Shown here: positions 17,766-25,196 of the stretch, piece after piece
Layout of the letters: every line of letters starts with the position of its first letter
Numbering within the stretch: the stretch's first letter is position 1
DNA from: Candidatus Pantoea varia
GTDB taxonomy: Bacteria; Pseudomonadota; Gammaproteobacteria; Enterobacterales; Enterobacteriaceae
Length of the DNA: 64,000 bases
NCBI RefSeq assembly: GCF_900115075.1
Contig: NZ_FOVG01000001.1
Span: 1,736,001 to 1,800,000, forward strand
Reading direction: 5' to 3'
The notes under the pieces: model-generated
What the model was told of the DNA's origin: nothing
Databases searched by the model: none
The model's input: only the letters and a program-made list of their open reading frames with translations
Program-made: the position numbers and the translations under genes

Positions 17766-19067
17766 TTACGCCGCGGAATCGTTTACGGGATGATTTTCCA
17801 CCCGGGACGGGAACAGGTAATCCCGCAGGATGCCGTGACGCTGCATGATGCCAAAAATACCGATGCAGACGAACGCTTCAGCCCCGACCATCGACCATGC
17901 GGCACCGATCGCACCAAACTTCCACGCTAGGAAACAGCACAGCGGCACGTTAATCACACCCGCGGCCATCATCACCCACATACGCTGACGCGCTAAACCA
18001 TGTGGGATCAGAATCTGTAATCCAGCCGGATAGGCAATGTTGCCAAACAGGAAGCAAAGCACAAACACACGCAGCACATCCGCCGACGGGATAAAGTCTT
18101 TACCCAGCAGGATAGAGACCACCAGATCAGCAAAGAACCAGGTAAAGATCACAATCGACAGGCTCAGGGAAAACGACAGCAGCAGACTTTTGCGCGTTGC
18201 CGCAATCGCAGCCCGTTTATCCCGGCCAAACAGGTGACTGACGCGCGGGAAGAAAGCGCTGCCGATCTGTTCTGGCACTGAGTTTGCCGCTTTACGCAGG
18301 CGATCTGCACCGTTGTAGATCCCGACCATATAGGTGGAGGTGAATGAGGCGAGGATCACGACGTTGACGCTGTTAAACAGATTGGCACCGGCGATGGCGA
18401 TAAAGACATCCATGCTGTCGGTGATGCGCTGTTTGATTTCACGCGGTTCAAAGCGGTAGCGGCCAATGACTTTCATCTCCAGCACAAACTTCAGCGTAAT
18501 CGCCGCGCTGATAATGGAGACCGTGCCAGGGATCAGGGCAGCCAGCCAGGTATCCTGCGGGGACTTCACCAGCAAAAAGGTCAGTGGAATTGCACAGAAG
18601 TTACCGAAGGTGGCGATCATCGCCGTCTTCCCCAGCTTCTCAAAGCCCTGCATCAGCCAGCCGAATGAAAACAGAGAGCCGATCAGCGTGGTGCAGTTCG
18701 CCAGGATGATAAAGAACAACGGATGCCAGGCGGGATTGAACCAGGTCGCCGTCAGCAGCGTGCCGCTGGTCACCACCAGTAGCATCAGCTTAGCGTTAAA
18801 CGTTGACCAGAAGAGCTGGCTAACGCGTTCTTTGTCATCACGATGGTGAGCAATATCTTTGGTGGTAAAGACGTTGAATCCCCAGTCGGAGATGGTGCTG
18901 CAATAGAGCACGCAGGCGATCGCCAGAGCCAGCGTACCCATCTGCTCTACACCCAGAACACGGGCAAGGTAGGGCAGCGTGGCCAGCGGGAACAAAAACG
19001 ACGCGCCGCGGTATGCCAGCAGCGAGAAAATATTAATAACCAGACTTTTATCGAGTACTTTTGCCAT
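17766..19067 (-). CDS. Wzx-like oligosaccharide flippase (polysaccharide transporter family)
   Basis: This 433-residue membrane protein has about 12-14 predicted transmembrane segments and the N-terminal pattern of the RfbX/Wzx polysaccharide transporters ([24 protein letters not shown], then [11 protein letters not shown]). Such proteins flip undecaprenyl-pyrophosphate-linked oligosaccharides across the inner membrane. There is no polymerase, chain-length regulator or sugar-nucleotide gene beside it, only the glycosyltransferase gene 101 bases upstream on the same strand. It sits where E. coli carries a fimbrial operon, between pyrD and ssu, so it is an accessory insertion. Substrate is unknown. 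The family call is firm; specific naming as wzx of an O-antigen locus would be unsupported. Confidence 0.85.
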   Translation of the reverse strand: MAKVLDKSLVINIFSLLAYRGASFLFPLATLPYLARVLGVEQMGTLALAIACVLYCSTISDWGFNVFTTKDIAHHRDDKERVSQLFWSTFNAKLMLLVVTSGTLLTATWFNPAWHPLFFIILANCTTLIGSLFSFGWLMQGFEKLGKTAMIATFGNFCAIPLTFLLVKSPQDTWLAALIPGTVSIISAAITLKFVLEMKVIGRYRFEPREIKQRITDSMDVFIAIAGANLFNSVNVVILASFTSTYMVGIYNGADRLRKAANSVPEQIGSAFFPRVSHLFGRDKRAAIAATRKSLLLSFSLSLSIVIFTWFFADLVVSILLGKDFIPSADVLRVFVLCFLFGNIAYPAGLQILIPHGLARQRMWVMMAAGVINVPLCCFLAWKFGAIGAAWSMVGAEAFVCIGIFGIMQRHGILRDYLFPSRVENHPVNDSAA

Positions 19068-19140
19068 GACGCAACAACCTTATACACATTGCATGTCTCA
19101 CCTTCTCATTTCGTAAAGGCATAAACAATATCGCTAAACA

Positions 19141-19186
19141 TTTTTCAGAATCAGGCTGTTTTTCAGAATCAGGCTGCGTTTTTCAG
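19141..19186 (-). repeat. 18-base tandem duplication at the end of the glycosyltransferase gene
   Basis: TTTTTCAGAATCAGGCTG occurs twice in direct tandem (19141-19158, 19159-19176), followed after CG by a third partial TTTTTCAG. The right copy contains the stop codon of the glycosyltransferase gene; the left copy is wholly in the intergenic gap. This looks like a recent slippage duplication. Confidence 0.9.
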
Positions 19187-20149
19187 CTCTTTTTTAACTT
19201 TGTAATGCTGTAATGCAATAAACAGTTCAGGACGATTAAATAACAACCACTCTTTAAAGCTCTCTGCTTTCACATTACGGCCCATAAAGCGAATAGCATT
19301 AAGCACATATTCCGGCACTGGAGTACGGTTATAGAGTGATAAATAGATCATCAGGCGAAACGAGTGCACTAAATAGGCCTTTTCCAGCGTGTCGCGCCAC
19401 GCTGATTTAACCTGAGAACGGGTTAAGGTGTTATAGGCGTTCATAAAGGCATCATAGCGCTGATAGAAAAACTCATTGCTTTTGGTACTGTTGGTCAGTG
19501 AGCCGTTGCGAATGCGCTGTTTATAATAGACCTGATGACTAACCCAGGCCTGCTGACTTTTCATAAAGCAGGAGAGCGTAAAATTGTGGTCTTCATGAAC
19601 ACGTTTAACAAAGCGCAATTTATGCTGCTCAATAACGCGTTTGCTGATGACATAGCTCCAGGCCGCAGAGGTATAGCTGCCGTTACGCAGCAGGCCCAAT
19701 AAGACGTCCTGAGATTTCTGCTGGCCGAAGTGTTCGTGCCTGACTTTCGGCGATGTGATCTCTATCTGACCATCGCGATAGACGCAGGAGTTAAAACAGA
19801 ACAGGTTGGTTTCAGGATACTTTTCCGCCACCATGGCCAGTTCAGCGACCAGCCCATCTGCCACGACGTCATCCGGGTCACAGAAAAAGAGAAACTGCCC
19901 CTTCGACTGCTCAATACCCACATCACGTGCATGACCGGCACCGCCATTTTCAGTGGTAATTATTTTCACCTGAGAAAGATGCGCATAATTCTGTTCAAGT
20001 AAGGCTAATGTTCCATCGGTGGAGCCATCATTCACAATGAGTATTTCATTGGGCGCTTTAACCTGACGTAATAATGAATCGACGCATTCCACAATATATT
20101 TTTCAACATTGTAAGTTGGAATAATCACTGATAATAAAGTGTCAGACAT
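19169..20149 (-). CDS. Family 2 glycosyltransferase
   Basis: The 326-residue protein begins MSDTLLSVIIPTYNVEKYI, the nucleotide-binding start of GT-A family 2 enzymes. It has IVNDGSTDGT, the N-G-G-A-G-H-A-R-D acceptor/nucleotide loop, the metal-binding CDPDD (DxD) motif and a downstream VHEDHNF acidic motif that supplies the catalytic base in this family. No membrane helix is visible, so it probably works at the cytoplasmic face. The frame is open to an ATG at 20263, but the added 38 residues do not look like the family; the ATG at 20149 puts the family start at residue 1. It precedes the flippase gene by 101 bases and likely adds a sugar to the lipid-linked substrate of that flippase. Donor and acceptor are unknown. 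Confidence 0.85.
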   Translation of the reverse strand: MSDTLLSVIIPTYNVEKYIVECVDSLLRQVKAPNEILIVNDGSTDGTLALLEQNYAHLSQVKIITTENGGAGHARDVGIEQSKGQFLFFCDPDDVVADGLVAELAMVAEKYPETNLFCFNSCVYRDGQIEITSPKVRHEHFGQQKSQDVLLGLLRNGSYTSAAWSYVISKRVIEQHKLRFVKRVHEDHNFTLSCFMKSQQAWVSHQVYYKQRIRNGSLTNSTKSNEFFYQRYDAFMNAYNTLTRSQVKSAWRDTLEKAYLVHSFRLMIYLSLYNRTPVPEYVLNAIRFMGRNVKAESFKEWLLFNRPELFIALQHYKVKKELKNAA

Positions 20150-20898
20150 AGGCAATTCTCTGCTGTTAGAAAAAAGACAATACGATTCACCCGCCAGATG
20201 CAGGGCATGACCAGAGGCGAAACGTCGAAAAGAGTAATGCGCTAATATTATGATGGCTTTCATTTAGCCTGATTATCTTAAACCGGTAATGCGAAAAAAG
20301 ACCAGTCGTAAAAATTATCTTAACGCTTCACTTGAGAATCACTGTTAACGAAAGTGCATCTATAGCCCACGTTAATGTTAAAACCGTTGATGATCGATTT
20401 AAAATAGCCCTATAGAGCAGACGTAACCAGATTCAGAAATCTGTAAGCGAACATCTGAAAAGGTGAATATCTTCACTATTCCTTCATTTTTATTACAGTT
20501 TCCTTGCTGCAATTAATCCTAATCTTTGGCGAATGCGGCCGCCGATAGGCTGATTCTGTGCCGCTTCAGAGAGTTATTTTTGCAACCGTTTCGCTTTGAC
20601 GCCGCACCATTCTCAGGAAGATTGATTAAGCAATCAGACAAAAGAGAATTTTTCTATCCAACCCTCCCATTCTGACGATCTCGTATCACACCCCTTAATG
20701 AATTGTTCTGCTGCCAGCACCTAATTTAAGAATTATCGGAACAGGCCAGGTTCCCTTCTGCCACTGCGGCTTCTATTTGCGGTTTTCACCGTTGCTTTGC
20801 CGGATAAATCATTTAAGCCCACTCCCCTGCTCTGACAGTATGAAGGCATAAGTTCTCAACATTAGATAATCAATAACTTTTAGTTATAAGGAGTGATG
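20150..20898. other. Long intergenic region between glycosyltransferase and ssuE
   Basis: About 750 bases without a convincing gene, AT-richer than the neighbouring genes. It must contain divergent promoters for the glycosyltransferase-flippase pair (left) and for ssuEADCB (right). A possible ssu -10 is GATAAT (20865-20870) with no good -35, as expected for an activator-dependent (Cbl/CysB) promoter. I found no JUMPstart/ops element of the kind that precedes large polysaccharide clusters, no tRNA and no transposon remnant. The first 114 bases are open in the glycosyltransferase frame. Confidence 0.5.
20873..20887 (+). promoter_or_regulatory. Small dyad just before the ssuE ribosome site
   Basis: ATAACT and AGTTAT (20873-20878, 20882-20887) flank TTT, immediately before the AAGGAG ribosome site. 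It could be a LysR-type half-site pair or a small mRNA hairpin; no further support. Confidence 0.3.
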
Positions 20899-21450
20899 AT
20901 GCGAGTTATTACGCTGGCAGGCAGCCCACGATTTCCCTCCCGCTCCACCTCATTGCTGACGCTATGTCAGCACAAGCTGGAGGCACGAGGCATCGAAGTC
21001 ATTCCCTGGAATATTCACAACTTTCAGCCTGACGACCTGATCAATGCGCGTTTTGATGCGCCTGCACTCCTGGCCTTGCGTGAAGACCTGGCCTCGGCTG
21101 ATGGCCTGATTGTGGCGACACCTATTTATAAAGCGTCGTTTTCAGGCGCGCTGAAGACCCTACTCGATCTGCTGCCAGAGCGCGCTCTTGAGCATAAAGT
21201 CGTGCTGCCACTGGCCAGCGGCGGCAGTGTCGGCCACATGCTGGCGCTGGATTACGCCCTTAAACCGGTTCTTAACGCCTTAAAGGCGCAGGAGATCCTG
21301 CACGGTGTTTATGCCGAGGACAGCCAGATTACCCATTACGATCGTCAGCCGGTTTTACAGGATTCACTGTCACAGCGCCTGGATGAAGCCGTCACCGCGT
21401 TCTGGCTGGCGCTGACCCGTCACCACCACCCCGTTGCACAGGCGGTATAA
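20899..21450 (+). CDS. ssuE: NADPH-dependent FMN reductase SsuE
   Basis: SsuE supplies reduced FMN to the SsuD monooxygenase during sulfur starvation. The 183-residue flavodoxin-fold protein has MRVITLAGSPRFPSRS at the N-terminus (flavin phosphate loop) and ATPIYKASFSGALKTLLDLLPE, both near-identical to E. coli SsuE. Two ATG codons precede the RVI sequence (20896, 20899) and a GTG at 20893; 20899 is chosen because it matches the family and lies 5 bases after GGAG. It leads the ssuEADCB operon; ssuA follows after 11 bases. Expression is expected to need Cbl/CysB. Confidence 0.94.
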   Translation: MRVITLAGSPRFPSRSTSLLTLCQHKLEARGIEVIPWNIHNFQPDDLINARFDAPALLALREDLASADGLIVATPIYKASFSGALKTLLDLLPERALEHKVVLPLASGGSVGHMLALDYALKPVLNALKAQEILHGVYAEDSQITHYDRQPVLQDSLSQRLDEAVTAFWLALTRHHHPVAQAV

Positions 21451-21461
21451 GGAAGAGTTCG

Positions 21462-22415
21462 ATGAAGCAAATAATTGGAAAGTGGCTGGTGGCTGGACTT
21501 TTACTCATCGGCCCTCTGGTTCAGGCCGCCGAATCCGATCCGGCTGAGATTCGTATCGGCTATCAGAAAGGTTCGGTCAGCATGGTGCTGGCAAAATCAC
21601 ATCAGTTACTGGAGAAGCGTTTTCCCCATACTCAGATCAAGTGGATCGAGTTCCCGGCGGGTCCACAAATGCTGGAAGCGCTGAACATCAACAGTATTGA
21701 CCTCGGCAGCACCGGTGACCTTCCGCCACTGTTTGCCCAGGCCGCTGGCGCGGATCTGCTTTATGTCGGCTCCGAGCCGCCAAAGCCCAAATCAGAAGTG
21801 ATTCTGGTGCCGAAAAGCAGCCCGCTGAAACAGGTGGCGGATCTGAAAGGCAAAAAAGTCGCTTTCCAGAAAGGCTCCAGCTCTCACAACTTACTGCTGC
21901 GCGCCTTACAGCAGGCGGGTCTGAGCTTTAAAGACATTACGCCGGTTTATCTGACGCCCGCCGATGCGCGCGCCGCCTTCCAGCAGGGTGACGTTGATGC
22001 CTGGGCAATCTGGGATCCCTATTACTCCTCAGTGCTGCTGCAGGGTAATTCGCGCCTGCTGATTGATGGAAGCTCACTGAATCTGACCGGCTCGTTCTAT
22101 CTGGCGACCCGCAGCTATGCCGAAGCCCACGGCGCGTTTATCCAGCAGGTGCTCGACACCTTCAGCACGGCCGACGCGCTGACCATCAGCCAGCGTCAGC
22201 AGAGCACCACGCTTCTGGCGCAGGCAATGGGCCTGCCTGAGCCGGTCATCGCCAGCTACCTCAGCCATCGGCCGCCAACCCGGATTTCGCCGGTCAGTGC
22301 CGAAACTGCCGCAGCTCAGCAGCGCACCGCTGACCTGTTCTATGCCAATCATCTGTTGCCAGTCAAAGTGACGATTCAGGATCGCATCTGGCAACCGCAT
22401 ACCGTAACGCAATAA
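21462..22415 (+). CDS. ssuA: Periplasmic aliphatic sulfonate-binding protein SsuA
   Basis: SsuA captures alkanesulfonates in the periplasm and hands them to SsuBC. The 317-residue precursor has a signal peptide of about 23 residues (hydrophobic WLVAGLLLIGPLVQAA, cleavage near VQA). The mature part is a class II binding protein with IRIGYQKGS, the LGSTGDLPPLFAQAAG ligand loop, KGKKVAFQKGSSSHNLL and DAWAIWDPYYS, all standard in the SsuA/TauA family. It lies 11 bases after ssuE and 9 bases before ssuD, each with a ribosome site. Confidence 0.96.
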   Translation: MKQIIGKWLVAGLLLIGPLVQAAESDPAEIRIGYQKGSVSMVLAKSHQLLEKRFPHTQIKWIEFPAGPQMLEALNINSIDLGSTGDLPPLFAQAAGADLLYVGSEPPKPKSEVILVPKSSPLKQVADLKGKKVAFQKGSSSHNLLLRALQQAGLSFKDITPVYLTPADARAAFQQGDVDAWAIWDPYYSSVLLQGNSRLLIDGSSLNLTGSFYLATRSYAEAHGAFIQQVLDTFSTADALTISQRQQSTTLLAQAMGLPEPVIASYLSHRPPTRISPVSAETAAAQQRTADLFYANHLLPVKVTIQDRIWQPHTVTQ

Positions 22416-22424
22416 GGAGCAACG

Positions 22425-23573
22425 ATGAGCGTATCCATTTTCTGGTTCCTGCCGACGCATGGCGACGGCCACTATCTTGGTACAGCAGAAGGGGCGCGAC
22501 CGGTTGATCACGCCTATCTGCAACAGGTAGCACAGGCCGCTGACCGTCTCGGCTTCGGTGGCGTATTAATCCCAACCGGACGCTCCTGCGAAGATGCCTG
22601 GCTGGTTGCCGCCTCGCTGATTCCGGTCACTCAGCGCCTGCGCTTCCTGGTCGCGCTACGTCCCGGCGTGATTTCACCGACTCAGGCGGCGCGTCAGGCT
22701 GCCACTCTGGATCGTCTCTCCAATGGCCGCGCACTGTTCAATCTGGTGACTGGCGGCGATCCGGAAGAGCTGGCGGGCGACGGTGTGTTCCTGGATCACC
22801 GTGAACGTTACGCAGAATCTGCCGAGTTTACCCGCGTCTGGCGTCGGGTGCTGGAAGGCGAAACTGTCGATTATGAAGGCAAGCACGTGAAGGTTCGCGG
22901 CGCGCGTCTGATGTTTAAACCGGTGCAGCAGCCTCGTCCTCCACTCTGGTTCGGTGGCTCTTCTGAACCGGCCCAGGCGCTGGCGGCCGAACAGGTCGAT
23001 GTTTATCTCACCTGGGGTGAGCCACCTGAACAGGTCAAAGAGAAGATTGAGCAGGTGCGCGCGAAAGCCGCCGCTCAGGGACGCACCGTGCGCTTCGGCA
23101 TCCGTCTGCATGTGATTGTGCGCGAAACCAATGAAGAGGCGTGGCAGGCCGCTGACCGGCTGATTGCCAATGTCGATGACGCCACTATCGCGAAAGCACA
23201 GGCAGCGTTCCAGCGGGCAGATTCTGTGGGTCAGCGCCGGATGGCCGCCCTGCACGGCGGTCGACGCGACAAGCTCGAAATCAGCCCGAACCTGTGGGCA
23301 GGCGTGGGCCTGGTGCGCAGCGGAGCCGGTACCGCGCTGGTCGGCGATGGTCCGACTGTCGCCGCACGCATCAGGGAGTATGAAGCGCTGGGCATCGAGA
23401 CCTTTATCCTGTCGGGTTATCCGCATCTGGAAGAGGCGTATCGCGTTGGCGAACTGCTGTTCCCGCATCTGGATCTGCAGGTTCCCCTGGTGCCCCAGCC
23501 GCGTGTGGTTCAGGCACACGGTGAAGCGGTCGCCAACGATTTCACCCCTGAGAAAAAAGTCGCCCGGGGCTGA
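22425..23573 (+). CDS. ssuD: FMNH2-dependent alkanesulfonate monooxygenase SsuD
   Basis: SsuD cleaves C1-C10 alkanesulfonates to aldehydes and sulfite using O2 and the FMNH2 made by SsuE. The 382-residue luciferase-fold TIM barrel shows [12 protein letters not shown], the catalytic region around Cys in [12 protein letters not shown], the [15 protein letters not shown] loop and [15 protein letters not shown]. Length equals the E. coli enzyme (381). A clear AAGGAG sits before the ATG. It is followed 10 bases later by the SsuC start. Confidence 0.97.
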   Translation: MSVSIFWFLPTHGDGHYLGTAEGARPVDHAYLQQVAQAADRLGFGGVLIPTGRSCEDAWLVAASLIPVTQRLRFLVALRPGVISPTQAARQAATLDRLSNGRALFNLVTGGDPEELAGDGVFLDHRERYAESAEFTRVWRRVLEGETVDYEGKHVKVRGARLMFKPVQQPRPPLWFGGSSEPAQALAAEQVDVYLTWGEPPEQVKEKIEQVRAKAAAQGRTVRFGIRLHVIVRETNEEAWQAADRLIANVDDATIAKAQAAFQRADSVGQRRMAALHGGRRDKLEISPNLWAGVGLVRSGAGTALVGDGPTVAARIREYEALGIETFILSGYPHLEEAYRVGELLFPHLDLQVPLVPQPRVVQAHGEAVANDFTPEKKVARG

Positions 23574-23583
23574 GGAGAGCATG

Positions 23584-24375
23584 ATGGCCAGAACCCGAAA
23601 ACGTCTTGCTGATACGTTGCTGCCGTGGCTGCTGCCAACGCTGCTGGTCGTGGTGTGGCAGATTGCCTCACAGACCGGCTGGTTATCGAACCGCATTCTG
23701 CCCGCGCCAGAGAAAATTGTGACCACCTTCTGGCAGCTGACCGCCAGCGGTGAACTCTGGCAGCACCTGGCGATCAGCAGCTGGCGGGCGCTGATCGGCT
23801 TCAGCATCGGCGGTTCTATCGGCCTGCTGCTGGGCTTAATCACTGGCACTTCAAAAACCGGTGAGCGGTTGCTGGATACCTCGCTTCAGATGCTGCGTAA
23901 TGTGCCGCATCTGGCGCTGATCCCGCTGGTGATCCTCTGGTTCGGCATTGATGAGTCCGCCAAAATCTTTCTGGTGGCGCTGGGAACGATGTTCCCGATC
24001 TACCTGAATACTTATCACGGCATCCGCAACATTGATCGCGGGCTGGTTGAGATGGCCCGCAGCTATGGCCTCACCGGCTGGAGCCTGTTTATACAAGTGA
24101 TTCTGCCTGGTGCGCTGCCGAATATCATGGTCGGCGTGCGTTTCGCGCTGGGTCTGATGTGGCTGACGCTGATAGTTGCCGAGACCATCTCCGCCAGCTC
24201 TGGCATCGGCTATCTGGCAATGAATGCACGTGAATTCCTGCAGACCGATGTGGTGGTCGTGGCCATTATTCTCTACGCCCTGCTCGGCAAACTGGCGGAT
24301 GTCGCCGCGTTGTTACTGGAACGTGTCTGGCTGCGCTGGCATCCCGCTTACCAACTGAAGGAGGAGAACGCATGA
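23584..24375 (+). CDS. ssuC: Alkanesulfonate ABC transporter permease SsuC
   Basis: SsuC is the inner-membrane channel of the SsuABC importer. The 263-residue protein has about six membrane helices and the EAA coupling loop ([26 protein letters not shown]). Two adjacent ATG codons exist (23581, 23584); the second has better spacing from GAGGAG and gives the E. coli length of 263. The frame is open far upstream, but that is a shadow inside ssuD. The stop overlaps the start of ssuB by 4 bases. Confidence 0.95.
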   Translation: MARTRKRLADTLLPWLLPTLLVVVWQIASQTGWLSNRILPAPEKIVTTFWQLTASGELWQHLAISSWRALIGFSIGGSIGLLLGLITGTSKTGERLLDTSLQMLRNVPHLALIPLVILWFGIDESAKIFLVALGTMFPIYLNTYHGIRNIDRGLVEMARSYGLTGWSLFIQVILPGALPNIMVGVRFALGLMWLTLIVAETISASSGIGYLAMNAREFLQTDVVVVAIILYALLGKLADVAALLLERVWLRWHPAYQLKEENA

Positions 24376-25160
24376 GCCAGACTTTCTCACCGGCCCGCCT
24401 CAACACCGGTACTCCGGTTGGCGTCAACGGCGTCAGCAAACACTATGGCAGTCGCACCATACTCAATAAGATCGACCTGCATATTCCTTCAGGTCAGTTT
24501 GTGGCGGTAGTGGGTCGCAGCGGCTGTGGCAAAAGCACCCTGCTGCGTCTGCTGGCCGGACTTGAACAGAGTTCCAGCGGTGAACTGCTGGCGGGCAATG
24601 CGCCGCTGCAGTCGGCGCGAGAAGATACCCGCCTGATGTTTCAGGATGCGCGACTGCTGCCGTGGAAAAAAGTGATCGATAACGTCGGTCTGGGCCTGCG
24701 CGGACGCGAATGGCGCAGCGCGGCAATGGATGCCCTGGCGGCGGTAGGACTGGCCGATCGGGCCAATGAGTGGCCGGCCGCACTCTCAGGCGGTCAGAAA
24801 CAGCGCGTGGCACTGGCCAGGGCGCTGATCCATCGACCCGGTTTGCTGCTGCTGGATGAACCGCTGGGCGCACTGGATGCCCTGACGCGCATTGAAATGC
24901 AGGGATTGATTGAGTCACTGTGGCAGCAGCATCACTTTACCGTGTTGCTGGTCACACATGATGTCAGTGAAGCGGTGGCAATGGCGGATCGCGTGCTGTT
25001 GATTGAAGATGGCGAGATCGGTCTGGATCTGCTGGTGGATCTGCCACGTCCACGGCGTCGTGGTTCTGCGCGGCTGGCCGAACTGGAAGCGGAGGTACTG
25101 GATCGGGTGATGCAGCGCACGGAACGACCGCAGCCGGTTCGTTACGCGCAGCAGCGCTGA
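24372..25160 (+). CDS. ssuB: Alkanesulfonate ABC transporter ATPase SsuB
   Basis: SsuB energises sulfonate import by SsuC. The 262-residue ATPase has Walker [11 protein letters not shown]-loop in [14 protein letters not shown], signature [15 protein letters not shown], Walker [13 protein letters not shown] and the switch His in [10 protein letters not shown]. The ATG overlaps the ssuC stop (ATGA), so the two are translationally coupled. It ends the operon at a strong bidirectional terminator. The gene order E-A-D-C-B is the same as in E. coli. Confidence 0.97.
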   Translation: MSQTFSPARLNTGTPVGVNGVSKHYGSRTILNKIDLHIPSGQFVAVVGRSGCGKSTLLRLLAGLEQSSSGELLAGNAPLQSAREDTRLMFQDARLLPWKKVIDNVGLGLRGREWRSAAMDALAAVGLADRANEWPAALSGGQKQRVALARALIHRPGLLLLDEPLGALDALTRIEMQGLIESLWQQHHFTVLLVTHDVSEAVAMADRVLLIEDGEIGLDLLVDLPRPRRRGSARLAELEAEVLDRVMQRTERPQPVRYAQQR

Positions 25161-25193
25161 AAAAAGGGAGCGTCTTAAACGCTCCCTTTTTTA
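25161..25193. terminator. Bidirectional terminator between ssuB and pepN
   Basis: Stem GGGAGCGT/ACGCTCCC (25166-25173, 25179-25186) with A-run on the left and T-run on the right, serving both convergent genes. Confidence 0.93.
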
Positions 25194-25196
25194 TTA

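Noticed and set aside
17766-20263. Part of an O-antigen or capsule locus
   Set aside because: Only two genes, no polymerase, chain-length or sugar-nucleotide genes, and no JUMPstart element upstream.
20264-20892. Hidden small protein gene in the long gap
   Set aside because: No open frame with a start, ribosome site and recognisable composition was found on either strand.
22674-23849. Long 391-codon open frame on the minus strand
   Set aside because: Antisense to ssuD and the start of ssuC, both certain genes; the translation resembles no protein I recognise.
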